A DNA stretch of 64,000 nt, from positions 682,001 through 746,000 of the forward strand of contig JAAKBF010000014.1 in NCBI GenBank assembly GCA_012656075.1, given 5' to 3'. The first letter of the stretch is position 1. Every line of letters begins with the position of its first letter. Below the pieces are notes generated by a model. It ran no database searches. It was not told the DNA's origin and saw nothing but the letters and a program-made list of their open reading frames with translations. Origin of the DNA: Phytophthora hibernalis. Taxonomy: Eukaryota; Oomycota; Peronosporomycetes; Peronosporales; Peronosporaceae. Shown one piece after another: positions 11,641 through 21,330 of this stretch. The position numbers and the translations under genes are program-made.

Positions 11641-12675
11641 GAGAAGCGGACTGTCGGAGGGCGATACAACGCTGAATGCCGACGTTAAAGTGGAGTGCCG
11701 GAGAGCGACGAAGTCTGGCTGACCGTTTGATGGATGTCGACCCGGAGCGACGGGAAACGGAGTTTCTGCAGGAAAGACGGAGTCGAATCAGACAGCGGTC
11801 CTGCCGCGTTTATATACAACCGTGGGACAAGGCCTGCGACATGGGGAACCGCGATCGGAGACAATGTTTACGCCCCGATCTACAACCCCGACCGACGGAC
11901 CCCGATCAAGCAACCCGACTGACCCCGACGTGGCAACTGGGTCACGTGATCAGGGTAAATCAGGACAACGATGATGGGCAAGCACGGCGGGAACTGATAG
12001 GAAGAAAGCCAGAAGGCCAACGAGTGGCGAGGAAGGAATTGATAGGATAGGACAACATAAGGCTCAGTCCCGAATTCTCTTTGTGATACGCAAGTGGATT
12101 TCCTTCGTTCCAAGAGCCAGCAGCCTCGACCGAGAAGAGCCCCAGGATAACCAGCCCGTCGTCCGATGCTGGATCGGTGTACTCAACCCCCAACATCCCG
12201 TGCCCAATATGAGGGACACGTTAAACGATACCGTCCAGGCGTTGCTGATAACCCGACGCCGAAGACGAAGAACGCACTGGCCCGATAACGCCGTGCACAA
12301 CCGAGGAAACGTCGGGCCGATAACGCCGCACGCCCAAGGTCAAAGAGGAGAGGACGTCGTCAAGCACGAGTGAGACGTCAGAGCAAGAGCGACGCAGAGC
12401 GAGGAGAATCCGCGCTGCGCCTGAGAAGCACGCTTCAAGGTTTCTAACCAACTTGGATCACACCCCACCCAGAGATACGCTACTCAAACAACCGGGAATT
12501 TGCCCGACGTTAACGCGTAGGGTTTGTGCGAGGACGACTTTGCTAAGGCGCTACTCCACAATGGTGCCGCGACCAGGAAGTACTACTCCGGAAGATGGGG
12601 TAACGACCAAGAAGGAACCGGAAGCGGGAGCGCCGTCGATCAGAAGGTCGTCGACGGCAAGTGAGCTCGAAACAA
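11641..12675. other. Unassigned DNA, possible retroelement leader
   Basis: No recognised protein. Near 12560 the sequence ACAATGGTGCCGCGACCAGG resembles the junction of an LTR end and a tRNA primer-binding site, followed by a short open frame starting MVPRPGSTTPE. If so, a retrotransposon leader begins here and is interrupted by the repeat at 12676. No second LTR was found in the window, so this stays tentative. Confidence 0.3.
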
Positions 12676-12973
12676 TAAGTGACGGCTACATACTGTGTAC
12701 AACTCTGTTTTGTATATTGGTTATCTCGAGCCGTGGAAGATACGTCCAAGAAGGTTACGTTCAGCCCCACGCTCAAGCCTTACACGTGTAGAACAACTCG
12801 TACGGTGCGAATCCAAGTATCGAAGATAAACGACACCGAAAAGGATTGTACAAGGAAAAACACCACCATTCCTGGACGTAATCTGCGTTCAGGAATACAA
12901 CCGGCTTTCAGGAAAGTGTGGTTGGGATTGCGCTATACACCTGGGCGACAAAATTTTCATCGACTTCGCCACA
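12676..12973 (+). repeat. LTR-like dispersed repeat, copy 1
   Basis: About 298 bp matching 49402-49705 with scattered substitutions and indels, same orientation. It starts around TGACGGC and ends CGCCACA, consistent with the TG...CA ends of an LTR. Neither copy is followed by a recognised gag, so both may be solo LTRs or another dispersed repeat. Confidence 0.6.
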
Positions 12974-13399
12974 GTTATGACGCTACTCTGACTTCATTAT
13001 TTTGGTTGATTTATGATAACAGAGGTTGAGGTGGAAGCACATATTGGCTGGACTGGCGACGACTGCATTCGGGAGTCAAACACGGATTCTCTGCTAAACG
13101 AGAGCAGCAAATTGCAAATGCATTGGATATAAGACGAATCCCAACAGTAGGAAGACGAAGCCACGTCCGAAGCTCGACGCCTTTCGTACTAACGGAAAGT
13201 GCCATTTCAGTGCACGACATTGATTCAAATGGGAAAACACCTCATGCTCCCCAACAACAAATAATTAGCAGTTCGTGCTGACGTATATTTATTGCAGAAG
13301 TGCAAGCCATCTAAGTACTATTGACGTTCTGACTAGCTACCCACTGGTGCAGCAAATACGAACAGTTGCATACCAGCAAATAGTAACAAAAAGCAAGTG
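12974..13399. other. Unassigned DNA before the pogo element
   Basis: A short open stretch after 13036 (reading WLDWRRLHSGVKHGF) has no family assignment. Nothing else seen. Confidence 0.35.
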
Positions 13400-15092
13400 A
13401 TCAATTTAGTGCACAGTGCTATTTTTATTCACGATGAACGCTAAGCAAAATCGTCATTGCCTACCAGCACGCGGATAAAATCTTCAGTAACTCGAGCTTT
13501 CTGACCCGTCTTGTCAGCAGCAGGAGGAAGCGTCAATATAGAACACTTCGCGACCTCAACCGAACCTCCTCACGCTTCCTCTTCAGCCAATCGTCTGTGC
13601 CAATATCGCCCTTTGCTCCACCGTCAGTATACACCTTCAGTCGCTTCGTCATGTTGGCGATGGATGGAGGAAACAATCCGGTGCAGGAAAACCCGCTAAC
13701 GGTGTTGTTGGGCCGCTCAATAATGGCAGTCTTGTAGGCCGCACACGCAATCTGGATGGAGGCTCTTTTGGACAGCACCATGTCAGCTGTATTGTGCAGC
13801 TTCGACTGCAGTGCGTCCGTGACTGCGTTCTTGAAAGGCTTGAATACGGCGACATCTAGCGGCTGGTACATATGCGTAGCATTTGGTGGCAACGCGAGCA
13901 GCAAAATTCCTTTGTCGTGCGCTGCGCCAATTGACTCGAAAATGAAATACCCGTCCAAACCGATAAGCAAAATTAAAAAACAGTATGAGAGTATTTTGGG
14001 TAGTACAGCACGTACCGATGTCAAGGTGAGTCGAGCTGTTGTCCAGCACTAATACGATGGGGAATTCAACGCCAAGTCTTGTAACTTCATCTGCAAACAT
14101 TGACAACCACAGACGAAATATGATTCCGTTACTGAACCCCTTCGGTGCACCCGTCGCCCGTGCACCCGTGATGAAATGCTTAGCCTTCTCAGTCTTGTAA
14201 ATGCGTTTGCCTGGTAGAACAATTAGCGGTGGAATCGCAGATCCCGCAGCGTTTACAGCAACCACCACTGTCATGTGGAAGTTGGGACGCGTCTCCTTGC
14301 TCCATACGTTGGATCCCTTGAGAGCGATTACCTTGGTCGACGTACCCTTAGGCATAAAGAACACGATCTCCCGTCAAGCGCAACTCGATCACGCGCTTGG
14401 CGATGGCGTGAAATAGAGCACGGACGGCGTCATACTCCACCGTGTTTCGTACGCGAGCTATCTTCTGCGCCGTGCGTGGTGCCAACTCAGGGTGGCGAGT
14501 TTTAAACCGCCGGTACCAGCCTTTAGTGAGCGGGCTAAACAGCGTCCCAGCACGTGTGACTGCACGATGGAGCTCCTCGTGGACCTTGTTTGCGCGCTCA
14601 AGGCCCCGTTGTGCGCCGACAGGAAAGCCTGCACGCTGCATGCCTGCAATCCAGCTGACGAGGTCGGTTTCTTGCTCCACCGACAACGCTGGCTTCGGCC
14701 CTCGACGCTTTTCCGTGATGGCTCCAGTTGTTTGGAGCTCCTTGGACTTCTTAAAGAGCGTACGAAGGGGTACCGACGATGTCCGTGCCACAGCCGCAAA
14801 CTTTTCCCCTTCGTACACCCTGTCCAAGGCTTCTTCGACGTCCTCCTTCTTGTAGCGCCCCCGACGCACCTCCATACTGCCGCTTGGGCTCCACGTTTGG
14901 TAGTGCCATCAGGAGACTCGGTAAAGGCAACGTAGTGCTAGCCACCACCCAAACAGAATAACCGTGATATTTTATACGTTCCTACAAAAACGTATATTAA
15001 CAATGCACTAAAGTGATTCCGGGATATTTAGCCAATCAGAGGTCGCCGCTACAAAAAGGAGAGCAAGGACTTGCATCGCGCACTAAACTGAT
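13400..15092 (-). mobile_element. Pogo/Tigger-type DNA transposon with terminal inverted repeats
   Basis: The left end 13400-13419 (ATCAATTTAGTGCACAGTGC) and the complement of 15073-15092 (ATCAGTTTAGTGCGCGATGC) agree at 16 of 20 positions. They enclose a minus-strand DDE_1 transposase pseudogene. A second internal copy of the motif GCACTAAAGTG lies at 15005-15015, 75 bp inside the right end. This doubled end is shared with the pogo-like fragment at 58.2-59.15 kb. Confidence 0.65.
13533..14875 (-). pseudogene. Pogo-type transposase with an intron and a deleted first catalytic Asp
   Basis: Minus-strand reading starts at ATG 14875 (MEVRRGRYKKEDVEEAL). HTH blocks follow, then GDRV immediately before FMPKGTSTKVIALKG. 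In relatives an N-x-DE-T motif carrying the first catalytic Asp sits between these two segments; here it is missing and the frame changes (about 14350-14365). The rest of the core is good: VLDNSSTHLD (second acidic site, about 14025) and ATHMYQPLDVAVFKPFK (third, about 13860). Between them is a GT-AG interval: donor GTACGT at 14015, acceptor ...GCGCAG at 13922 (94 bp), whose removal joins THLDI to AHDKGILLLA in frame. The alternative acceptor at 13935 does not keep the frame. Ends at TAA about 13533. Confidence 0.8.
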
Positions 15093-15416
15093 TCCAGGCA
15101 CTGAATTGGCACTTTCCGTTATGACGTTCTGAAGAACAGCGTGGGTCTCATGCGAGCCGTTCTGCCACCGCGTAAATGGTCTCTACCTCATGCAGTCGGT
15201 CCTTCAGGTGGTAACTCTGGTAAGTTCACTGCTGTTATTGCAAAATTATCTCGGTTTGACTCAATGCACTGCATCGACGTCGGTATGATTAAAGCAAAAG
15301 GCCAGGTCATTTCGGTGGACTATGACCTAGACAGCAACGAGTCGTATAAGGCGTCAGTAGCACGGAATGCGAACGGCAAAGGGTTCCCGGCGGCAAGGAG
15401 AGCGTAGCAAAGACGG
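15093..15416. other. Unassigned DNA with one unrecognised open frame
   Basis: An 88-codon plus-strand frame at 15141-15407 has no motif I recognise and its 3' end runs up to a tRNA-like sequence. Probably not a gene. Confidence 0.35.
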
Positions 15417-15485
15417 GGTCCACCGGAAATTGAACCCGGACTTCTCGCACCCGAAGCGTGAATTATACCACTAAACCACGAGGCC
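15417..15485 (-). tRNA. tRNA-Pro(CGG)-like sequence, probably a pseudogene
   Basis: The minus strand begins GGCCTCGTGGTTTAGTGG, giving an acceptor-like 5' arm and a good A box. It continues with anticodon loop TTCGGGT (anticodon CGG) closed by CACGC/GCGAG (4 of 5 pairs), then GGTTCAATTT in the B-box position. The T-loop is two bases too long, and the 3' acceptor strand (TGGACCC) pairs poorly with the 5' arm. It is most likely a tRNA pseudogene or the head of a tRNA-derived SINE. Confidence 0.5.
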
Positions 15486-16190
15486 ACGAACTTATGTAAT
15501 AGAACCCGTGATGACTAAGCACCTGTTTGTCGTCAGTCAAGAAACTTCCTTCGAGCTGCAATTGAATGTTGGTGGCTTGTTGGCTATCTTCATTCCACTG
15601 TCTATGCCTGCATATCTGTATTTCCGCTCACACACGCAAGTGTTCCACACATCCATTCCTACCACACATCATTCCTAAGATACCAAGCGCCTTCGTTTCA
15701 CCTGGATTGAGTGAGAAGACCGGGATTACTGAGAACCCACCCCATGTATGTCGTACACGGGGGTATATAAGTGAGCTGTGAAGGGGGTTACAGCGACCTT
15801 AACGGTGAGACATGTAAGGTCGCTTTAAGCGATTAAGGTTGCTTTAAATGGACTAAACAATTCCAGGGGTAATTTAAATTCATAAAGTTCGTCAATCCGT
15901 TAAAGCACGTAGTGTTACCTAGGTACGATTTGTACAAAGTTGGAACGCTCGGAGCCGTTCATTCGCCAAATTGCGCGCTGAAAGCCGGATCTCTTGATTG
16001 CAGCAGCGTAGAAGCGTACGAAGCGCAAGCACCGCGCTACGCAGGAAGACTCATGTCGCCAGCTGAGAGGGACGGACCGCACGGTAAGACGAAGGCTGTC
16101 GATGTGTGCGCGTGAGAACATCTCTAAGTGTCTGCTATTCGTCGTTGTCAGTATGTTTTTTATTTGTGTAGTACGGCGACGCTCAGAAGA
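15486..16190. other. Unassigned DNA with a GCGACCTTA inverted repeat
   Basis: At 15790-15830 CAGCGACCTTAA is followed after 13 bp by TTAAGGTCGCTTT-like sequence (read as AAGGTCGCTTTAA on plus), then TTAAGGTTGC. Related words recur at 17114-17140, 53116-53130 and 61712-61755, so these may be decayed ends of a Mutator-like element. No gene recognised. Confidence 0.4.
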
Positions 16191-16204
16191 AGCTATGGAT
16201 GCAC

Positions 16205-16560
16205 ACTTAAATATACGAGCCCTTTATTGACGATGATTACCATAAGGAGATGGAGACAGTCTGAGAGGGAATAGCGGAGGTCGAGGATGGCGAAGAACAA
16301 GAATGACTCCGTGGACTTGTGGGGAGATGGCACAAAGAGTCGATGCCGAAGAGCTTACTCGTTGTCGATTCAATTGAGTGGGTTGAAGTGCCGCAACAAC
16401 CTGACTTCGCCAGTTGTGGCGTCTTGGTGGTAGCTCATGTGCACAAGTATCTCACTGAAAACCGGGAGCGGCAGCACCACCAGGTAACTAAGAATGACGT
16501 GAAAGTGATGCGCTTGCGGATGCTATAGATCACCATGTGCTATTCACAGGAGAGAAGTAT
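16205..16560 (+). pseudogene. Ulp1/C48-type cysteine protease fragment, copy A
   Basis: Plus-strand reading shows YEPFIDDDYHKEMETV (from about 16215) and then IEWVEVPQQPDFASCGVLVV (about 16372-16430). It is homologous, position by position, to the minus-strand protease at 53.84-54.5 kb. The pattern Q...D...SCG places the oxyanion Gln and catalytic Cys of the SUMO-protease (Ulp1) family. The catalytic His segment is not recovered here. An in-frame TGA near 16261 and further frame changes break it. It ends beside a convergent coiled-coil gene, exactly as at 53.8 kb. Confidence 0.65.
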
Positions 16561-16603
16561 GTCTGATTCCGATGCAGCTAACACTAGCAAGATTCGCTAA
16601 CAG

Positions 16604-17298
16604 CTACTCGACGAACTCTGAGCATGTATTAATCACGTAAATGCAGGCTTTAACCTTGTGCATCAACTTCACCACCATTTCCAACAGAACCCCAAAGAAG
16701 AGTTCTCCTTCTTTATCAATGGCAGCGCCATCATCGTCCAGCACTTCTGTAAGATCGTAGCCGATCTCTTCGCGGTCTTCGAGCAGCTCCATCTGTACAC
16801 ACAGCATCATCTCCAAGTCCGAGTTCATCTTCTCGAGCGTGTTCATCAGGGCCGTAACTTCAGCAAGTCATGCGCGCACCGGCTCATGGACTCAGCAAGG
16901 CATGCGCGCACCAGCTCATGGACCAGCGTTCTGTTGTACATTCTCCAACCGAACAGGAGGGCCTTCGTTAAATTCGTCAAGTCCTCGCGAACTTGTGGTA
17001 CACACATTATTGTGTGCTGCATTCGTGTTACGGCTCGCGCCATGTCTAAATGTAGAAAAACTCCTGACGCGTGGCTTCGTAAGCTATTATAAATGACCCT
17101 GATCTGAGGTCGCTTTAGGCTTAAGGTTGCCATATTTCCCGTCGTACGTTCGTAAATGGTCGTTCTTAAGATCGACGTAACGCCATTCGTGAAGGAGAAC
17201 GGATCCCTTCGTCTCGTTGCCGCCCGCATTATTAAATATGTTGGCAGATATTGTGCTTTGCAGTATTTTTTGGCACTTTCAATTGTAATTCGTACCAC
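16604..17298 (-). pseudogene. Coiled-coil protein, copy A, convergent with the Ulp1 fragment
   Basis: The minus strand carries a basic-acidic, leucine-rich region (MARAVTRMQHTIM, DLTNLTKALL, RTLVHELVRACL; 17040-16850) and, after a frame change near 16846, LEKMNSDLEMML...MELLEDREEIGYDLTEVL...FFGVLLEMVVKLM. The latter aligns with the plus-strand gene at 53391-53830 (NMNLEKILGVLMELS, IEDEEERSYALAEALG, FGVLLEMAVNRLK). Heptad-like spacing suggests a coiled coil. Function unknown; its repeated convergent pairing with an Ulp1 protease implies both belong to one mobile element. Confidence 0.5.
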
Positions 17299-18089
17299 TT
17301 GACTTGCACTAGCTAACTATAAATCGTACTCAAGTACGAATTGCTGTAAATCGTGCAAGCTTCGTACTCTCCCACAAGGTTCCTGTGTGATCTGAAAGCG
17401 TTCCAACAGCCCCTAACACGACTTGGGGTCGGTTCGGCACTTTCCAGAAGTGTCATTTTCTGCCCTTGTAGTGCTTGAAACTTGACTGCGGAAAGCCCCT
17501 TCAAAGTCTCTATGATTTAGCACTAAGTACGAGTGCTGACTACTGCACGAAATAGCTGGACAAACTGGTTGCAAAGCACAATATAAGTTGTATTATTCTT
17601 TGCAGTGGTTTTGCCGACATTTTTAGGCGCTAAATATGGCAAGGCGTTGTTTGTAAATGTGTGTGAAAAACAATACATATAGCTAAAGTCATGGATATGT
17701 CATCCTGCATTCAGACTAACTCGAACTGTACTGTGTAGTTGGCTTCAATTGTAAGCTTGTCGTGGGCTGCAGGGATTATATATATATGTATGGCTGTGGC
17801 GGATGTTCATGACATGTAGTCGACTACGGCTTCAAGTTTTAAGATAGCCTGGATAGCTGCAGGTTGAATTGTTGCAACCTTGCCGTTAATGCACTTTCCA
17901 AGGTGTAAAACTGGCTGGTTTGGCTTAAATTTGACGCCAAAACTGTAACATGCACCTGCTATATCATATATCCACGATATGGCACGTTTAAATCAGCTAA
18001 ATCCAATCTCGTTTTGGCAAACGATTGCAAAAACTTGCAATTTGCAAAGCACAATATATACGTTGATTTTTCACGCTGTATGAAAAACA
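17299..18089. other. Unassigned AT-rich DNA
   Basis: No gene recognised. Contains a (TA)n run near 17778. It ends at the tRNA-Val-like sequence. Confidence 0.4.
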
Positions 18090-18161
18090 TGTCAACGGCC
18101 GGGTTCGAACCGTCGACCTTCTGCGTGTAAAGCAGCATGATAACCACTACACTTCGACGAC
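18090..18161 (-). tRNA. tRNA-Val (anticodon UAC), slightly degenerate
   Basis: The minus-strand 72-mer folds as a cloverleaf. Acceptor GTCGTCG pairs with CGTTGAC (one wobble, one mismatch). The D arm is GTGTAGTGGTTATCA. The anticodon stem CTGC/GCAG closes loop TTTACAC with anticodon TAC. The T arm GACGG-TTCGAAC-CCGGC has one mismatch, and the discriminator is A. The B box GGTTCGAAC is canonical. The mismatches leave open that it is a tRNA pseudogene or SINE head; CCA is not encoded, as expected for a eukaryotic gene. Confidence 0.6.
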
Positions 18162-18340
18162 ATCTGTCTTGACACGGGTTCGCTCCAATATAAAACAGTG
18201 CTTAACCGCTGTACCAGCATCGCGCTCGTTGGTGGTACAGATTCCGCTGAGAAACTGAAAAGGGTGGACCTTCCAACCTCTCAAAGGTTATAATATGCTT
18301 ACAGGGTATTGTTTATTACAGTAAGTAGGTCCCACCCACT
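18162..18340. other. Spacer, no gene seen
   Basis: A further weak tRNA-like stretch (GGTACAGCGGTTAAGC on the minus strand, about 18215-18230) lacks a matching T arm in the same orientation. Confidence 0.35.
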
Positions 18341-19749
18341 TCAATTCAAGATGTTGCCCAATCGTACACGCTCACGGCGGGGTGGTGGAGGGCTGTAGTC
18401 GTCTGGAAACACGATCCCATACTTGCGGAAACAGTTCGCGATGGTCTTTTGCGAGACGTCGCTCCACGCCTCGTCACCCCCACCTCATTCTTTGCAGCTG
18501 GTCGACGTAGTAGATGATCTTGCCCTCCGGCGCCGACTGAGGCATTGTTTCATCAGCCCGGTCGCACGCAAGCTCCATGTGTCTTTCGCGATTTCCGCTC
18601 TTCATACACGCTATAATTCCAGCGTCCATAGGCTGTAGGTAGGACGTCGTATTGGGGGGCAATTTCTTCACTGTTATATTGGTAAGCATCCCACTGATTG
18701 ACGTATCTCTTCATACAAATATAAAAAATAAGAAAGAATTGAAAATCCAATAGTTAATTCATAAGAAATCATTTGGGCTTATTTTTATTTAACATTTTTT
18801 TGTTTAATAAAAGCCCTTTTAGTCTAATGGTTAGGACATTGAGCCGAGCTCTCTCGAGCTCGTGTGAAGACGTGTTATCAACAAGGAGAAGGATGTCCCT
18901 GCCTTCCTTGCGCATATCATTGTCGAACTTCTTGATCCACTCCGCGTACAATATCTTCGTCATCCAGGCTTTTTGTTATTTCTGTAATGGAAACCAAGCT
19001 CTTCACCGTCTTTGCCTTTGTAGCAGTGCGGTCGTCGAGCTGTGCCGATGTAGAAAGCCTCTCGTTTTTCGGTCCCATCGGCATTAGCGGTCAACACCAA
19101 CGTGATACGCGTTTTGTCTTTCGTTAGGCCAGGCGTATGCGCTTTGCAGATGCCCTTTGCTTCGCCGAGCGATACATAAGGCCCGTCTCGTCTATATTCC
19201 ACACATCACGCAGTGCGTAGTGGCGCGTGATATCCTGCATCGCCATTCGTCCTTCACAAATCGCTGCGCTGTCCACCGAAGCCGCTTCGCCGTACATCTC
19301 CCGGAAGCGAAGGCCCTGAAGCTTCATGAAGCACGTCATCCAGCCATCGGACAAATTGAGTGAAGGGCGGGGGTCTATGGAGTTGAGGATCCGCTGGGCC
19401 TTCTTCGCGATTAGCCTCCGTGAGAGGCATGCGTTTTGGCGCTGGCAGGAGAGGACGAACGCGGCGAGTTTTTCTTCGAGGTCGATACAACGGACACGTA
19501 GGGGCGGCCTTTGGAAGTGACGGACGAGCGGCGCTTGTCCTTGATGGAGACTGCGTCTCGCAGAATGCGGAAAATGGTAGCATCCGCAGGAGGGTCCGAC
19601 AGCTTGAATGTTGTCATAGCCCAGCGTGCGAGATGAGATAGCGTTAGGGCCTGACAGCGTTCATGCTGGTCAATTATGTCGCACTTCTGCTTGATAGTCA
19701 GCCATAGACCCTTCGTTCGCTTGTCAGCTCGCTTGGTAGTAGATATCAT
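18341..19749 (-). pseudogene. Jerky/Tigger-like DDE_1 transposase with an internal insertion
   Basis: The start ATG at 19749 (MISTTKRADKRTKG) leads into an HTH (LTIKQKCDIIDQHERCQ). After a frameshift near 19510 come CIDLEEKLAAFVLSCQRQ, the first catalytic Asp in VWNIDETGLMYRS (about 19190), GLTKDKTRITLVLTANADG (about 19110), the second Asp in ILLLVDNTSSHELERARL (about 18890), and the third in VKKLPPNTTSYLQPMDAG (about 18660-18610). The C-terminal AWSDVSQKTIANCF runs to TGA at 18341. All three acidic residues survive. About 155 bp (18690-18845) separate SSHELERARL from LTNITVKKLPP, where relatives are contiguous; this is an insertion or degraded intron. Needs at least two frame corrections. 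Confidence 0.8.
18690..18845. other. AT-rich insertion inside the transposase, with a tRNA-like A box
   Basis: The segment interrupts the region between the second and third catalytic motifs. On the plus strand 18817-18846 reads TTTAGTCTAATGGTTAGGAC, a close match to a tRNA D arm (A box TAGTCTAATGG). No B box follows on this strand, so it may be a SINE fragment or a chance match. Confidence 0.4.
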
Positions 19750-20863
19750 GGTGCCCCCGGTGCGCACTACAGGAAAAGATCGGGATTGATAATGGCGATT
19801 GAAAAGTCGGCATGCTTTTGGCGGGACGATTCGAATTCAATCTTGACCTCCAACGTGGACCACACAGGGTGGTATCTATCGGTGATGGGCACTTCCCTCT
19901 TGAAAACGTTTCAACAGATCCTATCGGCATCCCAGAGGTATTAGCTGAAGGCAGTTTTCAGTTTCTCAGCGGAATCTGTATTGTGCCTTTCTGCCAAAAC
20001 GCCCTCCGTTTTAGGGTCTTATGTAGGAGCACAAGTCCTTCGTAGGCCCTCCTAAACCTTAGCCCCGAGGATAGTAATGCATAGATGAGTAAACCTTAGG
20101 TAGAGTATTGAAGACCGACCTTGAGCCGTAAATGCCAGCCTAACATTGACGGCAGTCTCTAAATTCGCTAAATGTTGCCTAGCTCGATTCGGTTCCGTGT
20201 GGTTGCACACGAAGCACAGTGGTTAAATGCAGATACAAAAGAAAATCTTTCGCTAGTAAAAGTAGTGCTGAGAAGGTTGCACTCGTATGTAGGGTAAAAT
20301 GGCCGCTGAAAAGTGGCCATTCGGACGTTTATCTTGAAAAAGATGGTCTGTAGACAAAATCAGAGCTCTTACGTAGGACTTGACTGGACGAATACTGATC
20401 TCGTAATTCGGTCTTGCTCGGGAGCAAATCCTAGGCATAACCCTATCCCGTCCTTCTTAAGCCCTACTTTTGAGGTCAGATTGGCCATTTTATCTGAAAG
20501 GCACAATATCGCTGATCCGATTGTGCCGTATAAATATAGTCACACCTGTTTATATGGTCCTCCTAATTTGAGCCCCACCGTTAATAAGATGCAAAATCTA
20601 GTGGAATCAAATATTTGACTTGAATTCAGTATGGCTGCTGATTATATACACACAAGTTATATGAACCACACGTATGGCGATCTAGCCTCTTTATTTGAGT
20701 CACAAATTTATAACTCTAGCCTATTTTTCTTCAGCGAACCCTGCACACCCTCATTGGAATGCAGGATGACATAACCATGACTTTAGCTATGTATATCGTT
20801 TTTCACTCACATTTACAAACACGCCTTGTCATTTTAGCGCCAGAAAATGTCTGCAAAACAACT
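19750..20863. other. Unassigned DNA between transposase and LTR
   Basis: No recognised gene or repeat. It is moderately AT-rich with only short open frames. Confidence 0.4.
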
Positions 20864-21265
20864 GGGCGACCATTGTTTTCTGTGGTGTGGTTCACACCAT
20901 TGGTGTCCGCCACACGCGTGGTGTGTGGCACGTCAAGGACTTAAGCAGTACTTCGGTTGTACCTAAGAAGTACTTCTGTTGTATTAAAAAAGCAGTACAT
21001 CAAATGGGTGGCTCCCACTTGGACAGATCAGATTAGACAGGGATTCAGTATGCAGATAGTTAGCAGTAGTTAGAAACCACAATAGTGTTCCTAATATAAG
21101 TCAGTTTAACTCTAACCCGATAGTTCGCAAGTCAACGGTACTCGATACCATATTGGACAGGAAGGCCAGGCCTTTTCAAGCTTACAACAGGAACGCGCTA
21201 GGCGCCTGTTTTGGTTATCGCGTTAACGCTTCCTCTAAAGCTAAGGTGCGTGTGACCCCGTCACA
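20864..21265 (+). repeat. 5' LTR (402 bp), family shared with the solo LTR at 2977
   Basis: Nearly the same sequence as 2977-3376; ends ACCCCGTCACA. The terminal GTGTGACCCCGTCAC is also nearly the same as the LTR ends at 39.5 and 44.1 kb, showing the two LTR families are related at the 3' end. Confidence 0.75.
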
Positions 21266-21330
21266 CCTGGTAGCACTTGTAGTCACTCCCTCGACCGGCG
21301 CGGATTACTATAATCAAGATCTCTGTGAGC

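Noticed and set aside
15141..15407. 88-codon open frame as a gene
   Set aside because: No motif, and its end runs up to a tRNA-like sequence; no support beyond length.
18175..18240. Fourth tRNA next to the Val-like sequence
   Set aside because: The A-box-like and B-box-like words are on opposite strands, so no cloverleaf forms.
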